64,000 nt of DNA from Bromus sterilis (Eukaryota; Streptophyta; Magnoliopsida; Poales; Poaceae). The translations under genes were made by a program, and so were the position numbers. Shown piece by piece: positions 1 through 12,621 of the stretch. Where the stretch lies: the NCBI GenBank assembly GCA_950022295.1, contig OX465601.1:174657501-174721500 (forward strand). The letters run 5' to 3'. Within the stretch, counting starts at the first letter, position 1. Each line of letters begins with the position of its first letter. The notes below the pieces were generated by a model, which saw only the letters and a program-made list of their open reading frames with translations, had not been told where the DNA came from and did no database searches.

Positions 1-1701
1 GTTTGACCATTTTAAAATGGGTGAACAGTAGCAAACATGCATATGGATCCTTTTCAAATTCAAATTTGGGATGATTTTGCAAATGATTTTGCAACACCCT
101 TAATTCCAATGGTTTCATCCACACATCAGAAACATTACTTCAACTATACCACATCACTTCATGATCAACTTTTCAAATGAACTTTCATGCATTCAAATGC
201 ATTTGAAATTCATCGATAAATCAGCTGGAGTTTGAATTTGCAATTCAATTTGCAATATACTCCTTTTAAATGGAATGCTCAACACATCAGTACCTTGAAC
301 ATCACCATTGCAATATTATTCATGTGATTGTGCATTGTACATTATGTTGATCCTATGATTGTCATGTTGCTGATAGAAGTGGTTTCGGAGATCGAGATCA
401 CCCCCTTCGTTGAAGACTCCGTTATCGAAACCTCGTCAGCAAGGCAAGAAAACCTCGTCAGCAAGGCAAGAAATCCCACTTCCCTCTCATGTCTCGCTTA
501 TGCATTGTTTAGGATGATCACCATGATAACGTTTCTATCGCATAGTTGAACCCATATCCTTTGCATGACCTATCATCTTGTCATAGTAGTAAGCAAACCA
601 CAATCCTAGCAGATGTAGGAGTTGGTTGATATCATGTGACCCCTGCAACTGTTACTGCTTATTGCATGCTTAGTGGTACAATGAGGTTATTTATGATGTG
701 AGTCGGGATGATAAACATGGTGTTGATGAAAGTGAAACGTGTTGGTGAATCTACCCTAATACAAGGTGAACGATGAGAGGTTGTGTGAAACTTCTGCAAG
801 TGAAACCCCACCTCCCTTTACCTTGATATATGTGCATGAGTAGTATAGCTCCTATGTAAGTCTTGCTGAGTACGATTTTGTACTCACGTTTGCTTAATCT
901 ATGTTTTAGATGAACCCACCGACCCCATTGGTGAATTCTACCTGAAGCTCGAAGAATGAAGACTCAGACCTAGACCAAGCTAGTGTAGTCCCAGTCAGAC
1001 GACTGGTTCCCTCGTGGAGGGCTTGTTTTTAGATAAGGCTTCTCTAAGCCATTTGTTAAACTTGTCTGTACTCAGACCTACTTGCTTCCGCTTGTTTGTT
1101 GTAATGTTGGATCACATGCTTGTGATCTCTGTGTGCACTCTGTAAGAGTTATTAATAAAGATATATACTTTGTAGAGAATTGCAATGATACCTGCTGTTC
1201 ATACAAGGCATGTGTGCTGCGTGTATGTTTATAACATGAATGTCCTAGTATGGGTTTCGAGACCTTAGTTGTGATTTGGCTAGCGGTCTTTTATACACCA
1301 AGTGGCCCTTAGATGTGCGCAGCTTGGGGCATCGCGATGCGATTGTTCGAGACTCTGTCTCGTGCACACTTTCATGTATGATCGAGCCCGCCCTAGACCC
1401 CGACTAAGTGATCGGGCTGGAGTAAGTCTATGTAAGGGTTATAATACAATCGATAGTATGGTTGAGGCGACTTGTCTATGACTATGGGAGTTCACCACCC
1501 ATATCATTTAGACTTGTGTGCGGACGATGAGGACCCATTTCAGTTGATCATCCGGCCTGGATGGGACGCCCCTCACGTTCGATGCTTTCCGAGAACGTTC
1601 TGTGCTTGGCCTTGTCTGCTTAGACAAGTGGGTACGGTTCTAGGCTCTCCATATGATTGTGTTGTAGCGAGGCTTGCATACGCTAACCCCGGGTCCCGAC
1701 A
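1..1701 (+). repeat. Element A 5' LTR, 3' part only
   Basis: Base 1 corresponds to base 19326 of the 3' LTR, and the two copies run in parallel to their common CCCGACA end. By eye the aligned part differs by roughly 16-18 substitutions (about 1%). It also lacks about 675 bp that are present in the 3' LTR (about 20117-20790), and carries a local change near 430-470 where a 22-bp unit is repeated. The first about 1.5 kb of this LTR lie left of the window. ORFs inside are short and unrelated to known proteins. Confidence 0.92.
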
Positions 1702-1705
1702 GACT

Positions 1706-1720
1706 TGGTATCAGAGCAGG
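1706..1720 (+). other. Primer-binding site of element A (initiator-Met tRNA type)
   Basis: TGGTATCAGAGCAGG begins four bases after the LTR end and is complementary to the 3' end of plant initiator tRNA-Met, the usual primer for many plant gypsy and copia elements. It sets the LTR/internal boundary. A TATA-like TATATAAGG follows at about 1791, inside the leader. Confidence 0.9.
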
Positions 1721-2174
1721 ACTGACTGTAGGATTATCAGCCTTGGCCGAAGTCGAGTCTAGCACTCTATAGTTATATAGTTACTCTGGGTATATAAGGG
1801 AACAACGTAAGGCTTCTTTTTCTCCTTACCCTCATCGATCTGAGTTCTGAGTCACCCTCATCTTATTCTACGGGAAGATAGGACTAGGCTCACCTCTGTC
1901 TGATTAGAACATCTCGTTGATTGCCTCCTTATAGCCGTAGGATTGTTGTGGTTGTCCAGAGTCTCCGTGTTTTGAGTTCCTTGAGGAAGTTCTGTCCAAT
2001 CTCCTCGAGGTTGTCTTGTTTTCCATCCCGGTGTAGACGTTATGCTGCCGGAATTATCCCGTGTTTCTTTGATTCATTGCCTTTGCATTATAGTCTTCTC
2101 CTTCTGAAATCATATCCTTTTATCCTTGAATCCATCGTACAACCTGTTCTGATTGTTGATTTTTATCACACAGG
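1721..2174 (+). other. Untranslated leader of element A
   Basis: This 450-bp stretch lies between the PBS and the gag start. It is T/C-rich with only short overlapping ORFs and no recognisable domain. A TATA-like TATATAAGG is at about 1791-1799. Otherwise I see nothing in it. Confidence 0.6.
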
Positions 2175-3377
2175 ATGTCAAGTGGAACTCGTAGTGCTGT
2201 TCTTCGGAATCGAGGCCGTGATCGGAATCGAAATGATGATGAACCTCCAACCCCGCCTTCTGCGGCGGAAATCATGATGGAAGCTGAGCGGAATAGACGT
2301 GATCAAACACGCCTTCTGGAGCTCATCGAGCAGAATACCGCCCACCATCGTAATGTGGTGGTCAGCATTCAGGACTTCATCCTCCTCAAGCCACCGGTAT
2401 TCCGATGTTCTTCTGAGCCCCTTGAAGCTGATGATTGGCTCCGTTCCATCGAGCGTAAGCTTGATACTGCACATGTTACTCCCGATGACCGAGTTGTTTT
2501 CGCGGTATACTTCTTGGAAGGTGCTGCTCTTCAATGGTGGGAGAACTATGTTGCAATGCAGCCAGATGGTCACCTAGTGACTTGGCAGGAGTTCTGTGTT
2601 GCCTTTCGAAGGTACCACATTCTGGATGAATTGATGGAGCGCAAGAAGGAAGAGTTCTGCAATCTGAATCAAGGAGAGATGTCCATTCATGAGTATGTGA
2701 GAGAGTTCAACTGTCTTGCTCGATATGCCCAAGATGAGATCACCACCGATGCCAGAAAGCAGGCAAGGTTCCGCAAGGGACTTAGCCCCATCCTTCGTCA
2801 TGATCTCAACCTCATCAAATTTTCCACCTTTGAGGATTTAGTCAACAGCTCCTTCAGAGCTGAGCATGGCAATGAAGTTTTCGAGAAGTCTCTCAAGCAT
2901 GCTCTTGAGGTTGCCCCTTCTTCCAGTTCACGCCCTCAGAAGCGTATGATCTGGATTCCTAACAGTTTGATCCACCAAAACAACCCACCGAGGCCATCAC
3001 TTGTGCCGCCTCGTCCACCAGCTCCACCAAACAACCCAGCTCCCCGCACGATCTTTGGAGCCTGCTTTAGATGTGGCCAGCCTGGTCACTACTCTCGTGA
3101 GTGCCCCGTCAACCAAAATGCTCCACCCCATGCCAAAGGAAAAACCACTGTTCGTGCCAAACCACCCCCGAAGGTTCCCACTTCCAAGCCATCCACCTCA
3201 GAAAATCTTGGACGTGTGAACAAAATCTCAGCTAAGGAAACTGATAGTACTTCTGACGTCATTCTTGGCACACTCCCAGTCAATTTTGTTCCCACTTCTG
3301 TTCTTTTTGATCCAGGAGCATCTCACTCATTCATGTCGGAGAGTTATGCACTTCGGCATGATGTATCCTTTGAATAA
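2175..3377 (+). pseudogene. gag and start of protease, element A
   Basis: The predicted 400-residue product has an N-terminal Gag region (retrotransposon gag family, about residues 70-200, with the LEGAALQWWENY type motif), a proline-rich linker and a CCHC zinc knuckle CFRCGQPGHYSREC near residue 298. It then runs into the aspartic protease active-site region, FDPGASHSF. Chromovirus proteases normally have D-S/T-G-A; here the second residue is proline. The reading frame is continuous with 3378 onward, so the TAA at 3375-3377 is an in-frame stop inside a former Gag-Pol polyprotein. The start chosen is the first ATG of the frame, about 455 bp after the PBS. The Gag would form the virus-like particle; the locus now looks non-functional. 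Confidence 0.85.
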
Positions 3378-4250
3378 ATGTTCACCCCTATGATCATTCA
3401 AACTCCTGGTTCCAAATGGCAAACTAACAGAGTAAGCCATGGTAATCAAATTGCAATTGAGGGTTTAGTATTCCTTGCTTCACTTATAGCCCTCAAGTCT
3501 TCAGACATTGATGTCATCCTAGGAATGGATTGGTTATCAAGGCAGAATGCTTTCCTTGATTGTAAAGCCAAATCAGTTAGACTTACACATCCTTCAGGCC
3601 AGACAATAGATTACACCTCACCCAGAACAAGAAACCAAGTACAATCTTTGAATGTGCTTCCACTTCCAGACCTTGAAGATGTTCCGGTGGTTCGTGACTT
3701 CCCGGATGTCTTTCCTGAAGAGCTGCCGGGCATGCCACCCGACAGGTGTGTAGAGTTCACAGTGGACCTTATACCAGGCACAGCCCCAATTTCCAGACGC
3801 CCATATAGAATGGCCCCACATGATTTAGCTGAGCTAAAAACCCAACTTGATGCTTCGTTGGCAAAAGGCTTCATCCGCCCTAGCTCATCGCCATGGGGTT
3901 GCCCCGTTCTGTTCGTAACAAAGAAAGATGGAACAGAAAGAATGTGCGTAGACTATCGCCCGCTAAATTTAGCGACGCTAAATAAAAAGTACCCACTGCC
4001 CAGGATCAATGATCTTTATGATCAACTTGCTGGATCCTCTGTCTTCTCCAAGATGGATTTGAGATTAGGTTATCATCAAATCAAGATCCGGAATGAGGAC
4101 ATTCCAAAAACGGCTTTTACTACTCGTTATGGTCTTTACGAGTACACCGTCATGTCCTTTGGTTTAACCAATGCCCCCGCCACTTTCTCACGCATGATGA
4201 ATTCGATCTTCATGGAGTACTTAGATAAATTTGTTGTGGTTTTATCTTGA
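3378..4250 (+). pseudogene. pol part 1, element A: protease end and N-terminal reverse transcriptase
   Basis: Same frame as gag, directly after the TAA. It contains the end of the protease (VILGMDWL, the usual C-terminal protease motif), then the RT: PYRMAP, a KDG-xx-RMCVDYRPLN block, SKMDLRLGYHQI with the first catalytic Asp, and MSFGLTNAPATF. The frame ends at 4250 directly in front of the RT catalytic Y-x-D-D box. The box is present in another frame, so there is a one-base indel in the T-rich run at about 4233-4245. The same defect occurs in the second copy at 12622-14452. Confidence 0.88.
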
Positions 4251-5400
4251 TGATATTCTCATCTACTCGAAGAACGAAGAAGAACATGACGAACACCTAA
4301 GGCAGGTATTGATGAAACTTAGAGAGCATCGCCTGTATGCTAAATTCTCCAAGTGTGAATTTTGGCTACCAGAAGTGGCCTACTTAGGCCACGTGAATTC
4401 TGCAAAAGGCATTGCTGTGAATCCCGAGAGAGTTCAGGCCGTCCTTGACTGGACTCCACCTGAATCGGTTAAGCAAGTTAGGAGTTTTCTTGGCCTAGCC
4501 AGCTATTGCCGTCGCTTCGTCGAGAACTTCTCTAAAGTTGCAAAGCCTCTTACTGAACTCCTCAAGAAAGATAAGAAATTCTTATGGACTCCCAAGTGCG
4601 AGGAAAGCTTTCAAGAGCTAAAAAGAAGATTGACTTCTGCACCCGTACTTGCACCTCCAGACACCAAAAAGGATTTCGAGATCTATTGTGACGCATCACG
4701 GCAAGGGTTAGGATGCATACTTCTGCAAGATCGACATCTGGTAGCTTATGCTTCACGCCAGTTGCGGCCACATGAAGAGAACTATCCTACCCATGACCTT
4801 GAACTCGCTGCCGTAGTTCATGCCCTAACAACTTGGCGACATTACCTCCTAGGTAATCGTTGTGAGATCTATTCCGACCACCAAAGCCTCAAATATATAT
4901 TCACCCAGCCAGATCTTAATCTCAGGCAAAGACGCTGGATTGAGTTGATAAAAGATTACGACGTAGGAATTTCTTACACCCCAGGCAAAGCCAATGTCAT
5001 GGCTGATGCACTAAGTCGTAAGTCGTATTGTAACAGCCTCATGTTACAACAGTATCAACCACTTCTTCATGAGGAATTTCGAAAGCTCAATCTTGAGATA
5101 GTTCCTCGTGGATCTCTTTTCAACTTGGTGGCAAAACCAACCCTTGAGGATCAAATTGTAGTTGCCCAAAGGCGTGCACGAGGTGTTCGCCGGATCAAGG
5201 AGAACATTGCTAGCGGAGTTGCTAAATGTTTCTCCACAGATAGTAAAGGAACGGTATTCTTTGGAAATCGTTTGGTAGTACCTAAGAATAGGGATCTAAG
5301 GCAACTCATCCTCAAAGAAGCCCATGACACACCCCTCTCAATTCATCCCGGTAGCACAAAAATGTACCGAGATCTACGCCAGAGATTTTGGTGGACTAGG
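4231..5400 (+). pseudogene. pol part 2, element A: C-terminal RT, RNase H and first half of integrase zinc finger
   Basis: The frame begins with the RT catalytic motif YLDDILIYSKN, continues through LGHVNSAKGI and SFLGLASYCRRFV, then RNase H (YCDASRQGLGCIL, ELAAVVHAL, YSDHQSLKY, MADALSRKS, giving the D-E-D-D residues). It ends with the two His of the integrase HHCC zinc finger (HDTP...SIHPG). It stops at 5400, where an Angela LTR begins; the two Cys (CDVC) resume at about 16630. The element therefore landed inside the zinc-finger coding sequence. Amino-acid motifs are otherwise well preserved, in keeping with a fairly young insertion. Confidence 0.9.
5396..5400 (+). repeat. Target-site duplication CTAGG, left copy (Angela insertion)
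   Basis: CTAGG precedes the LTR end at 5401 and is found again at 16589-16593 directly after the last LTR base. A 5-bp duplication is the standard length for copia elements. It shows that everything from 5401 to 16588 entered at, or grew from, one insertion point in A's pol. Confidence 0.93.
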
Positions 5401-7538
5401 TGTTGGGAAACGTAGTAGAAAACAAAATTTTCGGCCTACGAATCAAGAACCCAAGATCATCCAAGAAGATTGCATACAAGGTTTTAGGTCATGGCTCACC
5501 AACCGATGTAGAGGAAGTAGAGTTGGTGAAGCTCGTGGACGTAGTGGAAGTAGATCTCGCAAGTTCTCCCACGAACAGTCCCTCGATCAATCCCACGAAC
5601 AAGTCCCGCGATCTAGTCCCACGGACAAGTCCCATGAACAAGCTCCTCGAAGAAGGGTCGAAGGTACGACCCCTCCATTAGTATCCACACATCCCGTAGA
5701 AGCAATCCAGCAGCGCTCCGCCGTCCAGAGATGAACACCACCGAGAAAACTAGAGGGAGAAAACCCTAACGGATTCCGATCTAGAACAGCGTCTAAACCG
5801 GGGTCTAAAAGTGGAGCAACGGGGTTTAGAGGAGGGAGGGTGGCGCATAGGCCTTGGGGACAAGTTGTGTTGCGCCCCCCACCCCTCCCCCACATTATAT
5901 AGGTGGCCAAGAGGCCCTTGGGGCGCAATAAGGTGGGTGGGGAGTCCAACTTGGACTCCCAAACCTCCCAAATCTTCCCATACCTTCCCACCGGAAACCT
6001 GCCATATTGGAGAGTTGGACTTTCCACCTGGAGGAGGATTCCTTCCCCTTGGTGCGCCCCCCACCCCTTGGCCGGCCAGGGCAGCCTAGGTGGCTTGCCC
6101 CCCAAGGCTAAGGGCGCAGGGGAGTGGGTGGTACAGCCCGGAACCTTCCGGAACCTTCCAGGACCTTCTAGAAGCTTCCGGGACCTTCCGGGACATACCG
6201 GGACCGTTTCGGGACATTCCGGACACTTCTGGAGCACTTCCAGGACCTTCCGAGACCGTTCTCGGACGTTCCGGAGCCATCCGGATAGTTTCCAAGACCA
6301 TACGAGTTACAGTTTAAGCCACCCGATGACCTCGAAGGTTGTCGGGACGCCCAGCGATTATCCAGAAACTATTCCGGTTGATCCAGGACTTCCCCAGTAC
6401 CATTCTCATATGTTCCGGAACCACCTGGGACTACTCCAGAGTGATCCGGACATAACCTTAAATACCCAGAACTACTTCTGGTGCCCTTATGAACAATTCC
6501 ATAAATCTCCGGAACTACTTCCGGTACCCGTATGAACTATTCTGCTTTGCTTCCACTAAACCTTCTACCATACTAGTATTCTAACAGACTATTGCTCGTT
6601 AAGTGTGTGACCCAATAGGTTCGGTATAATGCGGACATGACTTAGAACATCTTCCGGACATAGGTCAACAGCCTTTTGTCAATAGCCAATAATCAACATC
6701 GGAGCCATGGACACCCATGTTGACTCCCGCACATACACGAAGCAACTTCGAGTGAACCATTATGTTTAGTCATGTACCATTCCCTTTGCTTCGCGATATA
6801 TGACAAAGTTAGAGGAGAGAAGTTTGGCACCCATGTGTAACAACTTTTGAACACAAGCCACTCGTTATCCTCTTTGCTCGTTTGTCCCTTTTCTCGTAAT
6901 CGTATTCCGGTATCCCCGTGACTGAATCACAATGCGTCTGGCCAGACTATAATGGATACCGTCATACCGAGTGGGCCCGAAGTGAATATCTTCTTCATCG
7001 TGAAGGAGCAAATCCCATTCTTGAACTATCACAGTCACTAGCCACACCATCTGACATACCCAGAACTTATTTTACTACTTCCCATTTACGGGAGGATTCA
7101 TCTAAGAACCAAAGCATGTCTTCCTGTGTGAAGCAACTCGATACTCTCATGGTCTAAGGAATTACGTATATGAAAACATTTCATGATATGACTTATAACG
7201 TAGTTACGATGTGATCTCTAAGTATATCATTCAATACTGGGGTCGGTTCAACATCATTGTTCTGCTAACAATATGTTCCCATTGCTACTGACATCCTTGT
7301 TACAAGAACAATGTCCATGATTAAGAAAACGTAATCATCAGTTAGCACATGAGCTGGTCTTAGAGGATAAACCAGGAACTCTTGGTGTTTACATTTCCAC
7401 ACATGCAAATGAGTTTTCTTCTGAATCTCACAGTCAGGGTCATTGCAATTATAGCACAGAAATATAAACATTAATTACGAACGTGGAAATATATATATAA
7501 TAACATTTTATTATTGCCTCTAGGGCATATTTCCAACA
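5401..7538 (-). repeat. Angela-type 3' LTR
   Basis: 2,138 bp with TG...CA ends. On the - strand a TATA-like CTATATAAT lies about 1.64 kb from the LTR start (plus positions about 5893-5902). The stretch 6140-6300 is dense in GGAACCTTCCGG-like short repeats, a known look of these LTRs. Long ORFs in either strand here (for instance about 650 bp at 5587-6237) have no recognisable domain and are repeated in the other LTR. Confidence 0.92.
5893..5902 (-). promoter_or_regulatory. TATA-like box in the Angela LTR
   Basis: The reverse complement reads CTATATAAT, followed by a GC-rich leader. BARE-type LTRs are known to start transcription from TATA boxes in the downstream part of a long LTR. The same box is at about 14945-14954 in the second LTR. 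Recognition is by motif only. Confidence 0.4.
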
Positions 7539-7560
7539 GTCTCCCACTTGCACTAGAGTC
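7539..7560 (-). other. Polypurine tract next to the Angela 3' LTR
   Basis: The - strand reads AGTGCAAGTGGGAGAC immediately before the LTR start, as in BARE/Angela elements, where it primes plus-strand DNA synthesis. Confidence 0.8.
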
Positions 7561-10500
7561 AATAATATTGTCAGTGCTTGAGCACTTTACACCTATGGCA
7601 TACCGGTGTAATAAATGCCTCATTTGTGGTATAGACCTCATCTTCGGATCTCACGTTTCAGGCCCGTTTGTATCTTGCATATCTTCGCGTTTTCACGCTA
7701 TCATAAAATTCACTAATTTTATCAGTTTAGCTTTGTATATGTTTGAATCATTTGGTAGGACCTTGGTTCCTTAGAATAAGTCCTGAAATCATTCATCAAT
7801 GTTCCATGAGCTTCAAGCATCTAGGAAACCATACCATGTTCATAAATGAACTGATGATTCAAAATACCCTCCCTTGTTACTTCTTTAAGCAACAATATAC
7901 TTAGCCTCTGTTATAGAATTCGCCACAGTATCTAACTTTAACACAGTTCCTTCATACTGTGCCACCCTTATGTGTGAAACACATAATCCCAATTAAAATC
8001 GAAAACCGATCGGAGTAAGTATGAAGACTGAATTGGTGTAACTGTTTACATCAAAATTCAGCTGGTGTAACTTGTTACAACGAGCTCTTCATTATCTCCA
8101 TTTTCCGAGAAACATATCTTATCTATCATAAGTTTAACTTTTCACTGTTTGTCCAATGATCAACATGTTGATCACTTTGGTATCTTGCTCACAACCTTTT
8201 GGAGCACTGGACATATCTGGTCGTTTTACATATTATGGTGTAAATGATTAATCCAAACACACATGTGAGTGGAATTCAATTCATGTGTTTTGCTTATCTG
8301 TGTTCATGAACACTGATTTCCGCAAACAACTTTTCACCGTGACCTCGGCAAGAACATCCTTCTTGGCGTTTTCATACTAAACTACTTTAGTATCATGTCA
8401 ACATGTAACGTTGGATTTAGCATGATCAAGCACTTACTATCTGCATAGATCAATGTGCTCAATACAAAAGCAATATTAGCCCAAGTTCTTCAACTGAAAA
8501 CTATTTCCAATGAAGTCCTTATTCATGTCAAGAAATTTATATAATTTCCAATCAACAATATGTCATCTACATAAGATTTTAGAAATATCATTCACCTCCC
8601 ACTTACTTTCTTGAACATTCAAGCATCTTCGTTATTCCTGATAAAAACAAACTCTTTTGGAAATTTCATCATAACGAAAATTCCAACTCCATTATGCTAG
8701 CTCCAGTCCATCACTGGATATCCAAGGCTTGCATCTATTTTAGCATCCTTTGAATCGACAAAACATTCCGGTCGTATCACGTATACGTCCTTTGTTATAT
8801 TTCCATGTAGGAACTTTGTTTTGACGTTCATTCTACCATATCCTATAAATGAGATATGTAGTAACTGCTAGTATAACCCAAACTGACTAAAGCATTTCTA
8901 CGGTCGACACTATTTCGCCGTAGTCAACCTTTGAACTTGCTAGAAAACAATTTTCCAACGAGTTGAGCTTTATGGATAAAACAATTTCATCTGAATCAAT
9001 TATAGATCCATATATATATTCTTCAGACTTTTAGTCTTTCCGAGGGTCTACCAAGTTCAAAACTTGACTTACTTCCATGGATACTATCTCGGATTATTTG
9101 GCATTTAGCCAAATCCCGGAGTCAGGGCCCATCAACGCTTCTTTGTATATCACAGGTTTATCATTGTCGAACAACAATATCTCGTTTTACATATCATGAA
9201 TGTTTGTATGATTTTTGTCTAACCTGTGTGGTTCAGCTGCGCACTCCTCTGAAGATTCAACAATCTTTGACAAGTTGCACTGTCCTCCCACTCACTCTTT
9301 TGTAAGAAACTATTTTTCTTCAAAACACATTGTTCTTAACAGCAAACAGTTTTGCTTTTGTGAAGTGATAGAGGAATACCAAAACTTTTGGCATAACCTT
9401 AACAAAGTAGCAGTTATCTGATTTGGGGTTTTGAGCATGTCAAACATATGCCTCATATACCCAAATTTTAAGAAAAGACAACATGGTTTTAACAGTCCAT
9501 ACCACATCTAATATGGTGTCATTTCAACAGATTTGATGATGCTCTTTTCAGTGTAAAAGCCGTAGTCACTAACGCATAACTTTAATAAGTATAATGGCAA
9601 ATTGATAAATGTCATATTTGATCTTACCGTGTCATACATGGCTTGATTACATCTCTCGAACACTTTACTCATAGTGGTGTTCCGGGAGACACAAGGTATG
9701 ACACTTCTTCACAACTCATCAGACGTTCGCTAAACTTGTAACTCAAATATTACTTTCTACAATCTAATTTGCAGAAGCTTTATTTTCTTGTTACAATGAA
9801 TTTCTATTTCACTCTTAAATTCCTTAAACATTTCAAAGATTTCAGAAGTATGTCTCTATTGAACAGATATCCACATATCTACTTCAACTCATGAGTGAAG
9901 ATAGGGAATCCACTGCACACAACTACACTTATTGGACTACACACATCATCATGTATGATTACCAATGGTTTAGTTGCCCGTTCATGTATGGCCTATCAAC
10001 GGTGTTTTAGTCACATTACTTCGAGACAAAGATCGCAAGCGTCAAGTGATTCATAATCATATGACTCGAAAGTCCATCATTTATGGAAATTCTTCATGCA
10101 TGTTATGTCACTTGTGATAAAAGGCAGTGCCACATCTATGTGGTATTTCTGTCAGTCTTGCGACGTTTAGCATCAGTGTTATGGATGTTTAGTATTATTA
10201 TCAAGATTCATAACATACAACCTATTCATAATGGAAGTATGGCCTTTACGTTATTCATAGCTTTGAACAACTCTCTTGCAACAAACATGATTCAAAATAA
10301 TGTTTTGCAACAAGGCTAAAGTGTAGTAACAATTTACTCAACTCTAAAATGAATTATGAAGATAATCATATAGTCAACACACGGCATAGTAAACCTTTTA
10401 CCGTGTTCCCAAGCGTGTCAAAACTCATCATTAGCTGGTCATAAAGGCCATAGTATTTCTTGCATCGAGTTGCAACAATATGCAATCGATGTGATATTCC

Positions 10501-12566
10501 GGTGATCAACAGTTTAATCACAATATACAGAATCCACAATTAACTGCTTAATCCTGATTCCCAAGAATTACATCTCTTTACCAACAATGAATTCATCTAT
10601 AACTCCGTATGACTTTCATTTCTGAGCTGGTTATTCCAGTCTTCTTTCGTTTTGCCTTTATACGTATCATAGTTCTATTTCCAATGTCACTCCTACTCAC
10701 AAAAGATCACACATGATTAAGGATGGCACAGGCCATGGAATTTCCGGCGTGTAAGTCTTACTAACATCCTTTGGACTTCTTTCCCTTAATTCTCATCATC
10801 ATATGATCGGTGTTCTTCTGGATCCCACACTTATCAGTTTTGTTTAGAGCACAGTGAACATTTTCACTAATGCTTACAATCATACATTGTACTAGATATC
10901 TTATATCCAACATTAATTGTCTTACTACTGAAAACTTATTTTTCAGTTCCATGAATATAACATAACTATCCCAAACTTTTCGAAGTTCGGGTTTCATGGT
11001 GGTGAAGACAATGCACTTAGCTGTCATGGAATTCTAGCATTTTGGATTATGGACATAAGTCACATCATCCATAGCATCAGCGGGAGAGCATCAAAAAATT
11101 TGCGATAGGACAAGCTCCTTCTCGACACTATTGAGGATAGTCCTCACAATACGGTACCAATCGTAAAGTTTTTACCAGATAAAACAGTTAATCAAAATCA
11201 ATTTGGGAAGGTGGTAACGCGAGCCATTATTCTACAACGATAATGCAAATACTAAGACTTTGTTCATAATTAAGTTGCACTTGTGATTAATCAATTTAAT
11301 TACTTAGTGCGCTCCCACTCAGATCAATATCTCTCGTAATTGATGCTGGAGTGATTCAAGATCCAACCCAATCGTCCGCCATTGATGTGACATCACTGAT
11401 GACTTAGACTGGACCGGTAGGCCAACTTGCCAATCATGCCAAAGGTGATTCTTGTTCATCTTTCGATGGGCGTGTTTCGGTAGCAAACTTTTATCCAAAC
11501 CGTCAAGATAACCAAGTGTAATGTGATGTGTGTTCTTTTAACACACCCATCTTTTATGCGTCACACCGTGTGCACCCATGTGACATGACCTGCTCCGATG
11601 TGAAACATAGTATAGACGGTGCTACAGTTGGAAGAACACTATCAACTTGATATTGTTTTGCGAGAGATCACCCTAATAAAATACGACTACCGCGCATCAA
11701 ACAAGGGTGCATCAAAGGGATAAAATCACAGGCAGTTCATAAAATTATGTGATATGATATAGCCCTTTGCTTCGTGAAGTCTTCATTATCTTCACGTCGT
11801 CGTGGTTGAAGTCACCGTGTCCACCAACTTTGTCCTTGGTGCCGGGACCAACACCACGGCTTTCGGCATGTGCGTCGGGGTCCACCTCCGCATCGTAGAT
11901 CATCACCTTGCATCTATCTATTGCTTTGCCTCGAGCTAATAAACAGTTCTGGCACGCAGGCCATAATTAAGTGACAATCATATGACTCCAGTCATCATGC
12001 CGTACCACGACACGCAGGTCGCGAATAAATATTACATAACATATAGCATCTCATACAAACACATTGCAAATCTTGAAGGCTATACCACATCACATGCATA
12101 CTCTGCAAAAACGAGTTAGATCGCCATCTACACGGGTTGTTGCAACTTTTATCGTGGTTGTTAAGCAGGTTTACAAGGCAAACGAGAAACCCTAGGCAAA
12201 ACAAAAACACGATACTTCTTTTGTTGCTAGTTTAACATACGGGGTGCGTGTAGCAACTAATGCCACAAGCCAAACTTCGTTAAACGCGTGACCCCCGTGT
12301 GGATTTGAGTTCATAAAATCCACAAGCCCGTTCATGTAAAATTTGCTATAGCAAGACTAGGATGAGATCCAAGGAATTTGATGTAGTCCATGATCAAGGC
12401 AACCAGCATACTAAGAGCAGCATAGAGGGATCATGGCAAAACTCAAACCTTGTAGCAAAATCACATCATGCCGTCGAGCAAAGAAAAGATCACATGATAG
12501 GGAAGCAAACAAGAAAATCAATGCCTCATATCAACATATGATCTACCTAAACATGCATCTAATCAA

Positions 12567-12585
12567 GGATCGCTCATGATACCAC
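12567..12585 (-). other. Primer-binding site of the Angela-type element
   Basis: On the - strand TGGTATCATGAGC follows the LTR end after one G. It matches the initiator-Met tRNA primer site of BARE/Angela elements apart from small changes, and marks the start of the 5' LTR stub at 12586. Confidence 0.8.
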
Positions 12586-12621
12586 TGTTGGGAAACGTAG
12601 TAGAAAACAAAATTTTCGGCC
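12586..12621 (-). repeat. 36-bp stub of the Angela 5' LTR
   Basis: Identical to the first 36 bp of the LTR at 5401. The sequence then switches to element A pol at the position equal to 3570. The three bases GCC at the switch occur in both parents (12619-12621; 3567-3569; the LTR also has GCC here), so the junction has 3 bp of microhomology. Confidence 0.92.

Larger units (their letters stand above)
7539..12585 (-). pseudogene. Degraded internal region of the Angela-type element (remnant gag-pol)
   Basis: 5,047 bp, the usual internal length for this group, but with no open frame above about 90 codons. Fragments of copia pol can still be read on the - strand: ALMGPDSGIWLNA at about 9101-9139, a block that sits just upstream of the copia RT, and the RT active site YVDDILLI at 8551-8573. 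A KFGYMRHM piece is at about 9470. Many stops and indels separate them. The LTRs are only about 1% diverged, so most of this damage looks older than the insertion, which suggests the parent copy was already defective and was moved by proteins of another element. Confidence 0.8.

Noticed and set aside
1706..1720. tRNA-like motif
   Set aside because: Only the 3' terminal complement of a tRNA is present; it is a primer-binding site, not a tRNA gene. No tRNA or rRNA gene was recognised in the window.
5587..6237. 216-codon - strand ORF, repeated at 14639-15289
   Set aside because: It is within the Angela LTR, is Pro/Gly-rich and has no domain; it is present twice only because the LTR is.
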